Origin: Lachnospiraceae bacterium
GTDB taxonomy: Bacteria > Bacillota > Clostridia > Lachnospirales > Lachnospiraceae
Direction of reading: 5' to 3'
NCBI GenBank assembly: GCA_015056905.1
Contig: SVFI01000004.1
Span: 1-64,000, forward strand
Length of the DNA: 64,000 bases
How positions within the stretch are numbered: position 1 is the first letter of the stretch; every line of letters starts with the position of its first letter. Below the pieces are notes generated by a model. That model saw only the letters and a program-made list of their open reading frames with translations, did no database searches and was not told where the DNA came from. Positions 54,486 to 63,194 of this stretch are shown piece by piece. Made by a program: the position numbers and the translations under genes.

Positions 54486-55673
54486 TCAATTCTCCCCTTG
54501 ATCCGGATATTTTTTCATAACTTCCACAAAATTACTGAAATTCTCAACAAAAGCATCCACTACTTCCGGCGCAAACTGCTTTCCTCGCTGTGAGACAATT
54601 TCTTCATATGCCTCTTCCGGTGTCCAGGCTCTCTTATAAGACCGCCGGCTCACAAGGGCATCAAATACGTCCGCAAGTGCCACGCATCTGGCGTATGGCT
54701 CAATCTCCTCGCCTGCAATACCCATATATCCGGTTCCGTCCCACTTCTCGTGGTGCTGATGTGCAATCTCCGTCGAAATTCTGAACAGTTCACCCGGTGA
54801 AGTCTCAAGCATCTGCTTTCCGTATTTGGTATGTTTTTTTACAATTTCAAACTCTTCTTTCGTCAATTTGCCCGGCTTTTCCAGAATGGTCTCCGGAACC
54901 ATAATCTTACCGACATCGTGCATCATAGCCGCCAGACTGATTTTCCAGCTATCCTCCTCAGAGTATCCCAGACTCTGACACAAAAGCTGCGTATACTCTG
55001 CCACGCGTTTTACATGATGTCCTGTATTCTCCGATTTATTTTCAATAATCTGCGAAAGCGCCAGAATCAGATTCTCCTGATCCGCATAAAGCTCGCTGTT
55101 CTTGTTTGCAAGCGTCTTTACGAGATTTTCGATTCGATCGGAAATAAAAACACAAACCACCGCAATTCCGAAAAACTCTATCGTTCTCGGAAGTATTCCA
55201 AAAAATACAACATCACTCACTTCGACAAGCGGCTCATCCGGAACAACCCTGAGAACCGTTGATACAAGATGTGAGATAATAATCATCGGAACACTGAGCA
55301 CGGCCGTAAAATAAACATATTTCTTTTTATTATACAAACATGCAATAATGAGCGGAAATACCAGCATAATAATCGTATGGTACGACAAAACCGCATATTG
55401 GAGTCCTGATTGAAAAACTATAATTGTCAAAAAAACATACCGCATCCATTCGTTATGTATTTTTAAAATATTATAAAATAAAGTCGGAAGCAAAAAGTTT
55501 ACACAAGATATTAAAACCGTTATATCAAGCGGAAGCGTATCAATCTTAAATATCCCTATATGATTTAATAACGCAACCAAAAGCATAAATAATATGAAAA
55601 GCCTGCAACTGAGTGCCAGGCGTTTATCCGCATCTTCCGTATATTCTTTTAGTATTTTATCCGAAAAGTCCAT
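54486..55673 (-). CDS. membrane HD-GYP phosphodiesterase
   Basis: The protein has 395 residues; ATG at 55673 has a GGGGGATGGAG site. Five or six membrane helices fill residues 20-190. The HD-GYP domain at about 210-385 has TGHHVKRVAEYTQLL, AAMMHDVGKIMVPETIL (the HD pair), HQHHEKWDGTGYMG (GTGY in place of GYP-like variants) and ALADVFDAL. It should hydrolyse cyclic di-GMP or a related cyclic dinucleotide. The decayed GGDEF gene follows directly, so this was once a synthesis/hydrolysis pair. Confidence 0.9.
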   Translation of the reverse strand: MDFSDKILKEYTEDADKRLALSCRLFILFMLLVALLNHIGIFKIDTLPLDITVLISCVNFLLPTLFYNILKIHNEWMRYVFLTIIVFQSGLQYAVLSYHTIIMLVFPLIIACLYNKKKYVYFTAVLSVPMIIISHLVSTVLRVVPDEPLVEVSDVVFFGILPRTIEFFGIAVVCVFISDRIENLVKTLANKNSELYADQENLILALSQIIENKSENTGHHVKRVAEYTQLLCQSLGYSEEDSWKISLAAMMHDVGKIMVPETILEKPGKLTKEEFEIVKKHTKYGKQMLETSPGELFRISTEIAHQHHEKWDGTGYMGIAGEEIEPYARCVALADVFDALVSRRSYKRAWTPEEAYEEIVSQRGKQFAPEVVDAFVENFSNFVEVMKKYPDQGEN

Positions 55674-55752
55674 ACTCCATCCCCCTAAAAAAGTCTGTAG
55701 TATACTACAAACATTCATAGTATAACACAGACTTCATCAAGAATAAAATATT

Positions 55753-56418
55753 TTATTGTTTACTTTTCACCGTTGCATAAACAAACATTCCGGCGCAAAC
55801 CAGCATTCCCGCACCGACAATCACCATCAAATCTACGGTTAACGGCTCAAATGCCATAAGTTCCCGATACTCTTTATACATGTCATATCCGATAAAACCG
55901 GCCCCTGTCAGAAAGCAAAATAATCCGATAGCACTTCCGATTTGCAGATTTTCCAAATGATCCATTTTCTCCGCCTTGGACATATAACGTCTTTTCCTGC
56001 TTTTGCGTTTCCACAATACAAATCCCAAAATCCCGGATACCACGCCGAGGGCAAGGTCAAGAGGAGCGCTCTCATACACCTCTTGGCCGGAAGCAAATCT
56101 TACCTTTGAGTTGTCCGGGCTGACCCAGATTGTAACCTGTCCTTCCGGTTCATAATCTAACTGGTCATCGAAATGCTTTTCGTAATACTGTCCGCCCATC
56201 TCCCAGGAAACATCGAAATCATAATACATTCGCCGCGTCCCATGCACGATTTTCATATCTTCTTCCACATTCATGATTTCACCGGTTGTCTGTATGTAAT
56301 CCTCGGAAAGTCCCGCACTGTGCAGATTAAGAAACGTTGCCAGCAGCAGTACGGCAGATATAATAAAGCAAATTACATGCGGATTTTTCAGAAAAAAAGA
56401 CCAATCCCTAGATGACAT
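55753..56418 (-). CDS. DUF3592-family membrane protein
   Basis: The protein has 221 residues. A first helix (HVICFIISAVLLLATFLNLH), an outer beta domain (TTGEIMNVEEDMKIVHG to about 105) with VSPDNSKVRFA, which fits DUF3592, then three helices to the C-terminus. It overlaps the next upstream gene by 11 bases, pointing to co-translation. The function is unknown. Confidence 0.8.
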   Translation of the reverse strand: MSSRDWSFFLKNPHVICFIISAVLLLATFLNLHSAGLSEDYIQTTGEIMNVEEDMKIVHGTRRMYYDFDVSWEMGGQYYEKHFDDQLDYEPEGQVTIWVSPDNSKVRFASGQEVYESAPLDLALGVVSGILGFVLWKRKSRKRRYMSKAEKMDHLENLQIGSAIGLFCFLTGAGFIGYDMYKEYRELMAFEPLTVDLMVIVGAGMLVCAGMFVYATVKSKQ

Positions 56419-57325
56419 TTCCTACCTCTCTCCGTGCACGACCGAGCAACTCTTTAAATTTCGCTGACATTCCGGAAAGCTTATCGTAAAGGTCTACCGT
56501 AATTTCCGTCTGCGGAGCTACTTCCATATAAGCTGTCATTGTCTGCACCAAAATAAACGGATCGATAAACGCTTCTTTCACAGCAATCGCAATCAAAATA
56601 GAAATTACTGCTGCGACACCATACGCACTTGAAAGTCCAAACAATTTAAGCAATCCTGCAAAGATAAGGAATGGTGCAAACCATGAGATAAATGTTAATA
56701 CTACAACCAAAACAGAAGTTACAAGTGCACTTTTTAATAAGTGCTTTGCATTCTGGAAGTAGATTACAACGCCATCACAACCACATTTGAATGCATCTTC
56801 GCCTTTTTTATAAAATGTATAGCCGAGGCAACATTCATCTATATAACCTAAAAAGATACGAAGAAATACCTTAATGACATCCATCAATTTATCCACACCC
56901 GGAATTCCGTCGAGCAGATTATCCACACGGTTCACGACATTTTGAAGCTGTCGCACAGCCCCGTTTATAAGATGATTGATGACCACATATGTATTCGTAG
57001 CACCAAAACGCTCCTGTACCATCTGCTTTCCGACTTCTACCATGTTATCCGGAATCACACCTTCCGTTACCGCTTTGGAAACAATCGCCACATGCGCGGC
57101 ACGAATCATATATCCCATGTAAGAAAGTGCCATGCGGTATACAACCGCTGTCACAATAATCCAAACAAGCAATAAAATTAAGGAAATGGTTGAACTCTTC
57201 AAAAGTGCTCCAAGTCCCGCACAGATGGCAAGTGTCACAAGCGAAACAGCAAGAACCACGCCCTGGATTCCCATCTTGATAAATCCGAATTTCAATGTCT
57301 TTTTGTAAATTTCACTTACGCTCAT
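56408..57325 (-). CDS. polytopic membrane protein of unknown function
   Basis: The protein has 305 residues and five or six hydrophobic segments (GVVLAVSLVTLAICAGLGAL, SLILLLVWIIVTAVVYRMAL, LVTSVLVVVLTFISWFAPFL, GVAAVISILIAIAVKEAFI). A Cys cluster ECCLGYTFYKKGEDAFKCGC lies mid-protein. The order XRE regulator, this gene, DUF3592 protein suggests one operon. I recognise it as a recurrent Clostridial membrane protein without a named function. Confidence 0.75.
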   Translation of the reverse strand: MSVSEIYKKTLKFGFIKMGIQGVVLAVSLVTLAICAGLGALLKSSTISLILLLVWIIVTAVVYRMALSYMGYMIRAAHVAIVSKAVTEGVIPDNMVEVGKQMVQERFGATNTYVVINHLINGAVRQLQNVVNRVDNLLDGIPGVDKLMDVIKVFLRIFLGYIDECCLGYTFYKKGEDAFKCGCDGVVIYFQNAKHLLKSALVTSVLVVVLTFISWFAPFLIFAGLLKLFGLSSAYGVAAVISILIAIAVKEAFIDPFILVQTMTAYMEVAPQTEITVDLYDKLSGMSAKFKELLGRARREVGNVI

Positions 57326-57383
57326 TTTTATTTCTCCTCATATCTTATGTTCTTATTATGTTCTTACGTAATGCTGATATCGA

Positions 57384-57797
57384 CTACTGCATGCGCATTT
57401 TTGTTCTGATTTCATCAATAATGGCACTGATATCGTCAAGCATTGTCACTATTTCTTCCACGCGTTTACGCTCCATATCATCGACAACACCGTCCTGCAT
57501 GATATCGACAAGTTCTTTGGATATCTCGTCCATATCCTGTGCGGACCCGAGAAATTTAAGAACGATTCGGTCCAAGCTTTCATCTTTGTTTACTTTAATC
57601 TCATCCTTGAGCAGATAGTCAATCGTTACATCAAACACCTTGCTTAAGGCAACAATCTTATCTGTGTCAGGAAGTGTCAGCCCGAGCTCCCATTTGGAAA
57701 TCGCCTGTCTGCTGACATTAACTTTCTCTGCCAAAGCTTCCTGTGAATATCCGCTCTGTGTACGAAGACTATACAATTTATCCGCAAAATTTCTCAT
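57384..57797 (-). CDS. XRE-family transcriptional regulator
   Basis: The protein has 137 residues. The helix-turn-helix at about 5-62 has LYSLRTQSGYSQEALAEKVN, then VSRQAISKWELGLTLPD and DVTIDYLLKDE. The C-terminal half is helical and may form a dimer. It heads a minus-strand set with two membrane proteins. A palindrome at 57879-57897 lies upstream of its promoter. Confidence 0.88.
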   Translation of the reverse strand: MRNFADKLYSLRTQSGYSQEALAEKVNVSRQAISKWELGLTLPDTDKIVALSKVFDVTIDYLLKDEIKVNKDESLDRIVLKFLGSAQDMDEISKELVDIMQDGVVDDMERKRVEEIVTMLDDISAIIDEIRTKMRMQ

Positions 57798-57878
57798 GTT
57801 TCAACCTCCAAAAAATCCTTCATAATTCCGATTATAGGAAAGACGCACGACAAAAGCAACCACTTCCTTCGTGCAACT

Positions 57879-57897
57879 TTGCAACCGCAGGTTGCAA
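57879..57897. promoter_or_regulatory. palindrome between the XRE gene and the ECF sigma gene
   Basis: TTGCAACC and GGTTGCAA are inverted around GCA. It lies upstream of the minus-strand TTGCTT-N17-TATAAT promoter of the XRE gene and before the ECF promoter, so it is a candidate operator for the XRE protein. Confidence 0.5.
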
Positions 57898-57918
57898 CCA
57901 ATAAAAAATGTATCCACC

Positions 57919-57947
57919 TGAAACTTTTATGCGCTATGATAGGTCTA
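57919..57947 (+). promoter_or_regulatory. ECF (SigV-like) promoter in front of the sigma gene
   Basis: TGAAACTTTT at 57919 with GGTCTA at 57942-57947 (17-base spacer) matches the TGAAAC...CGTCTA form of ECF promoters, suggesting autoregulation. Confidence 0.6.
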
Positions 57948-57986
57948 ATATATAAAAGAGCTGACAAGGAGGTGAGCCTACTGCTC

Positions 57987-58475
57987 ATGACATCGACAAA
58001 AAAACAACAAAAAGAAGAACTGATTGAACAAACACTTTTGCAAAATTATGACAAATATTATCGGTTAGCCAAAAGTTACACGCATAACAGCGATGATGCA
58101 TTCGACATTGTGCAAAACGGAGCATGCAGAGCTATCTTGGCCGGAAAAAAATTAAAAAACGACGCCTTTGTCGAAACATGGATGTACCGGATTATGCTCA
58201 ACGAAATTTTTCGCTTCTGCAAGGAAAATAAAAACATATTAATTGTCCCACAGGATATGACTCCGGAGTCCGGCAGGGAAGATACATATGAAAATTTTGA
58301 TCTTCAGGTTGCTCTCGACCGACTTCCGCCAAAAGACAAATCGGTTGTCATATTGAAATACTTTGAAGATATGAAGCTAAGTGAAATTGCGCAGGTACTT
58401 AATGAAAAAGAAAACACCGTAAAAAGCAGGCTTTATCGCAGTCTTGAAAAGCTAAGACTGCAGCTGGAGCCCTAA
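57987..58475 (+). CDS. sigV: ECF sigma factor, SigV-like
   Basis: The protein has 162 residues from ATG 57987, but GGAGG is 14 bases away; an in-frame CTG at 57981 would be 8 bases from it. Region 2 (LLQNYDKYYRLAKSYTHNSD, then DAFDIVQNGACRAIL) and region 4 (LPPKDKSVVILKYFEDMKLS, with EIAQVLNEKENTVKSRL) are both present. The next gene is an RsiV-type anti-sigma factor. In Bacillus and Clostridioides such pairs respond to lysozyme. The name is by context and is an inference. Confidence 0.82.
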   Translation: MTSTKKQQKEELIEQTLLQNYDKYYRLAKSYTHNSDDAFDIVQNGACRAILAGKKLKNDAFVETWMYRIMLNEIFRFCKENKNILIVPQDMTPESGREDTYENFDLQVALDRLPPKDKSVVILKYFEDMKLSEIAQVLNEKENTVKSRLYRSLEKLRLQLEP

Positions 58476-58507
58476 CCGGGATTATTTGTGAAAGAGAAGG
58501 TGAAATA

Positions 58508-59431
58508 ATGAATGTAAATGATATGAACCAACTGAAAACAAACTATAAAAACGAAAAAATGACGGAGGAGCAAGTGATACAGATGAAAAAAACAATTGAA
58601 AATGCCAAAAAAGAAACCCGCAAATCTACCGTCCACTCTGCAAACATTGTAAAACTGACTGCCCCGTTTGCGGCTGCTATCGCACTCTTTATTGCGGTAC
58701 CGAACATCTCTTTGCAGGCTGCAGAAACTTTAGCAAATATACCTGTTATCGGAAAGCTTGTTGAGGCGGTAACCTTCCGTGACTACCATGCGGAAACTGA
58801 GCGCCAACATGCGGACGTGGAAATTCCGGAAGTCGTTGTAAAGGATTCTCCTACTGTCGATGCTTCTGACGTAACAGAGGAAGTTGCAGAAATAACGACA
58901 CAGTTATCCGAAACAAGCGAAGAAATCAACGCTGAAATAGAGACACTCACACAGCAGTACATCACTGAATTTGAAACGAATATGGAGGCAGAAGGATATC
59001 AGGAACTTATCATCAGCCATGAAACTTTACATGCCAATGAGCAGTATTTTACATTAAAACTTACCTGCTATGAAGCGGCCGCAAGCGGCGTCGAATGGAA
59101 TTATTACTATACCATCGACCTTGCAACCGGAGAAAGACTGGCTCTTAAAAACCTGTTTGCAGACGGCGCAGACTACATTACTCCAATCAGCGAAAACATT
59201 AAACAGCAGATGGCTGAGCAAATGGCTGCAGACGAAAACATTATCTACTGGCTCGACGACCCTGATATGCCTGAGTGGAATTTTAACTCTATCTCCGAAG
59301 ATACCGAATTCTACTTAAACGATAACGGAAATATCGTCATCAGCTTTCACGAGGGCGATGTTGCACCGATGTATATGGGCATAGTAACGTTTGAAATTCC
59401 GGAAGAAGTGGTAAAAGATATCAGAAAATAG
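58508..59431 (+). CDS. rsiV: RsiV-like anti-sigma factor (DUF3298)
   Basis: The protein has 307 residues. A cytoplasmic N-terminus of about 45 residues is followed by one membrane helix (LTAPFAAAIALFIAVPNISL) and an outer region. The C-terminal DUF3298 part has WNYYYTIDLATGERLALKNL, YITPISENIKQQM and the closing VISFHEGDVAPMYMGIVTFE. This is the plan of RsiV, which holds SigV inactive until lysozyme binds and proteolysis starts. It is the second gene after the ECF sigma. Confidence 0.85.
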   Translation: MNVNDMNQLKTNYKNEKMTEEQVIQMKKTIENAKKETRKSTVHSANIVKLTAPFAAAIALFIAVPNISLQAAETLANIPVIGKLVEAVTFRDYHAETERQHADVEIPEVVVKDSPTVDASDVTEEVAEITTQLSETSEEINAEIETLTQQYITEFETNMEAEGYQELIISHETLHANEQYFTLKLTCYEAAASGVEWNYYYTIDLATGERLALKNLFADGADYITPISENIKQQMAEQMAADENIIYWLDDPDMPEWNFNSISEDTEFYLNDNGNIVISFHEGDVAPMYMGIVTFEIPEEVVKDIRK

Positions 59432-59488
59432 GAATCTGTTGAAAATCTTCAAGTCCTTGACTATAATATGGATGCGAGGTGACAATAA

Positions 59489-59809
59489 ATGAAAATGATA
59501 AAAGTATACAAATGGGATTGCATTATAAGATGGGTAGCGTTTGGAGTATTCGCATTCTTTGCACTTATATCGGAAGACTTCCTAAATCTGCTTTCCCGTC
59601 CCTATCCGATTGATTTTATGATATTTACCATGTTACTCTATTTGTTCCCTATTCATCCAATCTTTTGGCTGATGTCTCTGATCTTTTCGATTAAAGAGAA
59701 ACAAAAGAAATCAATCATCTTCTCTATACTTGCACCGATTGTTTCCTTTATTTTTGCCTTTCTCTTCTTGCTTATTCATGGTATTTATGCCGGGATGCAC
59801 GGTGCATGA
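59489..59809 (+). CDS. small polytopic membrane protein, 106 aa
   Basis: Three hydrophobic helices are seen (IIRWVAFGVFAFFALI, FTMLLYLFPIHPIFWLMSLI, SILAPIVSFIFAFLFLLI). A GAGGTG site precedes the ATG. It lies 57 bases after rsiV, so it may be in the SigV regulon. No family is recognised. Confidence 0.6.
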   Translation: MKMIKVYKWDCIIRWVAFGVFAFFALISEDFLNLLSRPYPIDFMIFTMLLYLFPIHPIFWLMSLIFSIKEKQKKSIIFSILAPIVSFIFAFLFLLIHGIYAGMHGA

Positions 59810-59822
59810 CAAAAAAGATAGC

Positions 59823-60030
59823 AGAGAGTTACCTTTTCGAGACTCTTTCTTCTGAAATAACTTAGAATTAGTTAGAGCCTGAAATTTTGTGTCAGCCGAA
59901 AAAACATCACGTGTTTGAGGAAAGCTTGCTTTCCGAGTTTGATGTTTTTTCGACTGCTTTTAACAAAATTTCAGGCTCTTAATAATTCTTAGTTATGGAA
60001 GTCGGAAGAGAATTGAAAAGGTAACTCTCT
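59823..60030. repeat. 208-bp imperfect palindrome (MITE-like element or giant terminator)
   Basis: AGAGAGTTACCTTTTC at 59823-59838 is inverted at 60015-60030. AGAGCCTGAAATTTTGT, CGAAAAAACATCA and GGAAAGC are also mirrored around one centre at 59926.5, with small indels. It fills the gap between the small membrane gene and agcS, and its right end overlaps the agcS stop codon. No clear target duplication is seen. Confidence 0.75.
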
Positions 60031-61435
60031 ATTTCTTCAGCGTATCAAAATACGATTTCGCTTCTTTTGCACAAACACCGCTGAGTGCGATAAGCACTAT
60101 CAGGTTCGGCAACGCCATAAGTCCGTTAAAGATATCTGCAATCGTCCAAACCGCACTTACTGTCATGTATGGTCCGATAAATACTGCTAAAATATATAAC
60201 CAGCGATAGCCTTTGACAGCTTTCTGATTTCCGTTTGTCAGGTATTCCAGACATTTTTCACTATAGTAATCCCATCCGAGAATGGTTGTGAAGGCAAAGA
60301 ATACAAGACAAAGCATAAGCAAGAAAGAAGAAACCTGCGCAGGGAACGGAAGTCCGAGTTCAAACGCCTTAGATGTAACCGCAACTCCTTCCAATCCCAT
60401 ATCCCATGCACCTGTAATGACAATGGCAAGACCTGTCATCGTACAAATGATAAGTGTATCAATAACGGTTCCGAGCATAGACACAAGACCCTGTTTGGTC
60501 GGTGAATCTGTCTGAACGGCTGCAGCTGCGATTGGCGCACTACCAAGACCTGCTTCGTTCGAGAAGATACCACGGGCAATACCCTTCTGCATCGCCACCA
60601 TAACCGCTCCGAGTGCTCCGCCGGCTGCAGCCCGAAGTCCAAAAGCACTTTCCACGATTTCAACGAAAGCTCCCGGAATTGCCTTGTAATTAAGCACTAA
60701 AATAATCATCGCAACTACTACATATGTAATCGCCATAAATGGTACAACTACTTCTGCCACCTTGGAAATTCTCTTAATTCCACCGATAACTACGAGTGCC
60801 ACGCAAATGGTAAGAATCAGTCCGGAAATCACAACGGTCCAAGAATAGTCCATTCCAAAAAGATTCACTTTCCATTGCTTATCCACATCAAAGAAATTCT
60901 GTACTGCACTTGTGATACCGTTAATCTGAGTAAACGTACCGATACCAAGAAGGGCTGCTGCCACTCCAAAGAATGCGAATACCTTACCGAGCCATTTCCA
61001 TTTCGGTCCCATACCTTTTTCAATACTGTAGAACGGTCCGCCGACAACGTGACCATCTTCCGCCACAACACGGTATTTGATTGCAAGCATACACTCTGCA
61101 AACTTCGTCGCAGTTCCTAAAAGAGCCGCAACCCACATCCAGAAAAGTGCTCCCGGTCCGCCGGCTACAATCGCTGTCGCAACACCGACGATATTTCCGG
61201 TTCCGATGGTTGCGGAAAGTGCGGTACAAAGAGCCGCAAAACTGGATACTTCTCCTTTGTCTCCCTCTTTATCATTCGCAAACATGTATTTAACTGCAAG
61301 TGGTAATTTGGTGATTTGGATACCTCTTAACCTGATGGTTAAGATGATACCTGTTACAAGAATAAGCACGATCAGCGGAACGCCCCATACGAAGTCGTCA
61401 ATCGCCGTCAAAACTTTGTTGATGGAATCTAACAT
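60029..61435 (-). CDS. sodium:alanine/glycine symporter (AGCS family)
   Basis: The protein has 468 residues; ATG at 61435 has AAAGGAGA at 7 bases. The family motifs are present: AALCTALSATIGTGNIVGVA, ALFWMWVAALLGTATKFAEC, AMQKGIARGIFSNEAGLGSA and FTTILGWDYYSEKCLEYL. About eleven helices are expected. A glycine riboswitch in the leader shows that glycine is the controlling ligand and probably the substrate. Confidence 0.95.
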   Translation of the reverse strand: MLDSINKVLTAIDDFVWGVPLIVLILVTGIILTIRLRGIQITKLPLAVKYMFANDKEGDKGEVSSFAALCTALSATIGTGNIVGVATAIVAGGPGALFWMWVAALLGTATKFAECMLAIKYRVVAEDGHVVGGPFYSIEKGMGPKWKWLGKVFAFFGVAAALLGIGTFTQINGITSAVQNFFDVDKQWKVNLFGMDYSWTVVISGLILTICVALVVIGGIKRISKVAEVVVPFMAITYVVVAMIILVLNYKAIPGAFVEIVESAFGLRAAAGGALGAVMVAMQKGIARGIFSNEAGLGSAPIAAAAVQTDSPTKQGLVSMLGTVIDTLIICTMTGLAIVITGAWDMGLEGVAVTSKAFELGLPFPAQVSSFLLMLCLVFFAFTTILGWDYYSEKCLEYLTNGNQKAVKGYRWLYILAVFIGPYMTVSAVWTIADIFNGLMALPNLIVLIALSGVCAKEAKSYFDTLKK

Positions 61436-61484
61436 GTTCCTATCTCCTTTCACTGGTATCTCCAAAGAATATAGAACATGCTGA

Positions 61485-61575
61485 TGGGCTCTGTCCTTTT
61501 GCCTGAGAGATTGGCAGCTCGGCTACTGTACACCTTCGGCGCTCTGCTATGCAGAGACTCTCCAGAGAATAGATT
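61485..61575 (-). promoter_or_regulatory. glycine riboswitch, single aptamer
   Basis: The minus strand has the conserved glycine-aptamer core: CTCTGGAGAGTCTC, then GCGCCGAAGG, CCAATCTCTCAGGCAAAAGG and ACAGAG. It lies 50 bases before the agcS start. Only one aptamer is seen. A minus promoter TTGATA-N17-TAATGT (61630-61602) precedes it. Whether it acts on transcription or translation cannot be told. Confidence 0.95.
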
Positions 61576-61648
61576 TTCTGTGTGTTATTACACTGATTTA
61601 TACATTACCATATTTTAAAATGTTTATCAATTAGTAACACTTTTTTTC

Positions 61649-61677
61649 TTGCTATCTAATATCTGAATTGATACAAT
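61649..61677 (+). promoter_or_regulatory. promoter of the PurF-like gene
   Basis: TTGCTA at 61649-61654 and TACAAT at 61672-61677 are 17 bases apart. Confidence 0.55.
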
Positions 61678-61718
61678 ATATTGGGTTACTAATTAATAAG
61701 TCAGAAAGGAAGACAGAC

Positions 61719-63137
61719 ATGAGTGGTTTTTTTGGTGTCGCAGCAAAGGAAGACTGCGTATTTGATTTATTTTTTGGAATAGATTATCATTCCCATCTCG
61801 GAACAAGACGAGGCGGAATGGTTGTTTACGGAGAGGACGGCTTCGACCGTGCAATTCACAACATCGAGAATTCCCCGTTCCGTACAAAATTTGACAAAGA
61901 TTTTCAGAATATGAAAGGCTATCTCGGAATCGGATGTATTTCCGATTACGAACCACAGCCCCTTCTTGTTCGTTCTCATCATGGTACTTTCGCTCTTGCT
62001 ACCGTGGGACGTATCAACAACGTAGAAGAAATTGTTGAAAATCTTTTTAAAGAAGGTACCGTTCATTTTCAGGAAATGAGTACCGGTGAAGTAAATCCGA
62101 CAGAACTTATCGCTGCTGTTATCAGCCAGAAGGAAAATCTGATTGACGGAATCCAGCACGCGCTTACGGTTGTCGACGGCTCACTTTCTATTTTGATTCT
62201 TACACCGAAAGGTATCTACGCCGCACGTGACAAACATGGACGTACTCCGGTTGTCCTCGGCAAAAAGGACGACGCTGTCTGTGTCTCCTTTGAAGATTTT
62301 GCATACCATAATCTCGGATATCAGAATTACAAAGAGTTAGCTCCGGGTGAAGTGGTTGTTATTACGCCGGAAGGTGCTAAGACACTTGCCAACTGCGGAA
62401 AAAACATGAAAATATGTACGTTCCTTTGGGTTTACTATGGTTACCCTGCTTCCTCCTACGAAGGAGTCAGCGTGGAACAGATGCGATACAACTGCGGTCA
62501 GAAACTCGCACAGCGCGATACTGTAAAACCTGATACTGTTGCGGGTGTTCCGGATTCCGGTCTTGCACATGCTATCGGTTATTCCAACGCGTCCGGAATT
62601 CCTTTTTCCAGACCGTTTGTAAAATATACTCCGACGTGGGCCCGCTCCTTTATGCCTACGGTACAGAGCAAACGAAATCTTATTGCCAAGATGAAGCTTT
62701 TGTCTGTCAATGAACTTATCAAAGATAAGAGTCTTCTCCTTATTGATGACTCCATCGTACGCGGAACACAGCTGAGAGAAACAACGGACTTCTTATACGA
62801 AAGCGGTGCCAAAGAGGTACACATCCGTCCTGCCTGTCCGCCGCTCGTATACGGCTGTAAATATTTGAACTTCTCACGTTCCAATTCAGAGATGGATTTA
62901 ATTACACGTAAAATGATCGCCAAACTGGAAGGCGTAAAAGATACAAGCGGACTTTCCGAAGATATCTTAAGCCAGTACTGTGATCCGGAAAATCCGAAAT
63001 ATGAAGCCATGGTTGAAGAAATCCGCAAGGAACTTAACTTCACCACCTTGCAGTTCAGCCGTCTCGATGACATGCTCGATTCTGTCGGAATTGATAACTG
63101 CAATCTTTGCACGTATTGTTGGAACGGAAAGGAATAA
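61719..63137 (+). CDS. amidophosphoribosyltransferase-like protein without N-terminal Cys nucleophile
   Basis: The protein has 472 residues; ATG at 61719 has GAAAGGAAG upstream. It starts MSGFFGVAAKEDC instead of MCGI, so the usual Cys of the glutaminase is replaced by Ser, with a Cys only at 13. HLGTRRGGMVVYGEDG stands for the LQHRGQES motif. The PRPP loop LLLIDDSIVRGTQLRETTDF is intact and the iron-sulfur Cys positions (KICTFLW, VYGCKY, NLCTYCW) are kept. It may use free ammonia or a different amide donor. It is not in a purine operon here. Confidence 0.85.
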   Translation: MSGFFGVAAKEDCVFDLFFGIDYHSHLGTRRGGMVVYGEDGFDRAIHNIENSPFRTKFDKDFQNMKGYLGIGCISDYEPQPLLVRSHHGTFALATVGRINNVEEIVENLFKEGTVHFQEMSTGEVNPTELIAAVISQKENLIDGIQHALTVVDGSLSILILTPKGIYAARDKHGRTPVVLGKKDDAVCVSFEDFAYHNLGYQNYKELAPGEVVVITPEGAKTLANCGKNMKICTFLWVYYGYPASSYEGVSVEQMRYNCGQKLAQRDTVKPDTVAGVPDSGLAHAIGYSNASGIPFSRPFVKYTPTWARSFMPTVQSKRNLIAKMKLLSVNELIKDKSLLLIDDSIVRGTQLRETTDFLYESGAKEVHIRPACPPLVYGCKYLNFSRSNSEMDLITRKMIAKLEGVKDTSGLSEDILSQYCDPENPKYEAMVEEIRKELNFTTLQFSRLDDMLDSVGIDNCNLCTYCWNGKE

Positions 63138-63150
63138 TACTTTGATATAG

Positions 63151-63193
63151 AAAAACAGGCGGTCGTCATGTGAACTGACCGCCTGTCTCTTTT
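63151..63193. terminator. bidirectional terminator
   Basis: ACAGGCGGTC at 63155-63164 pairs with GACCGCCTGT at 63177-63186, with an A-run before and CTCTTTTC after. Confidence 0.85.
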
Positions 63194-63194
63194 C

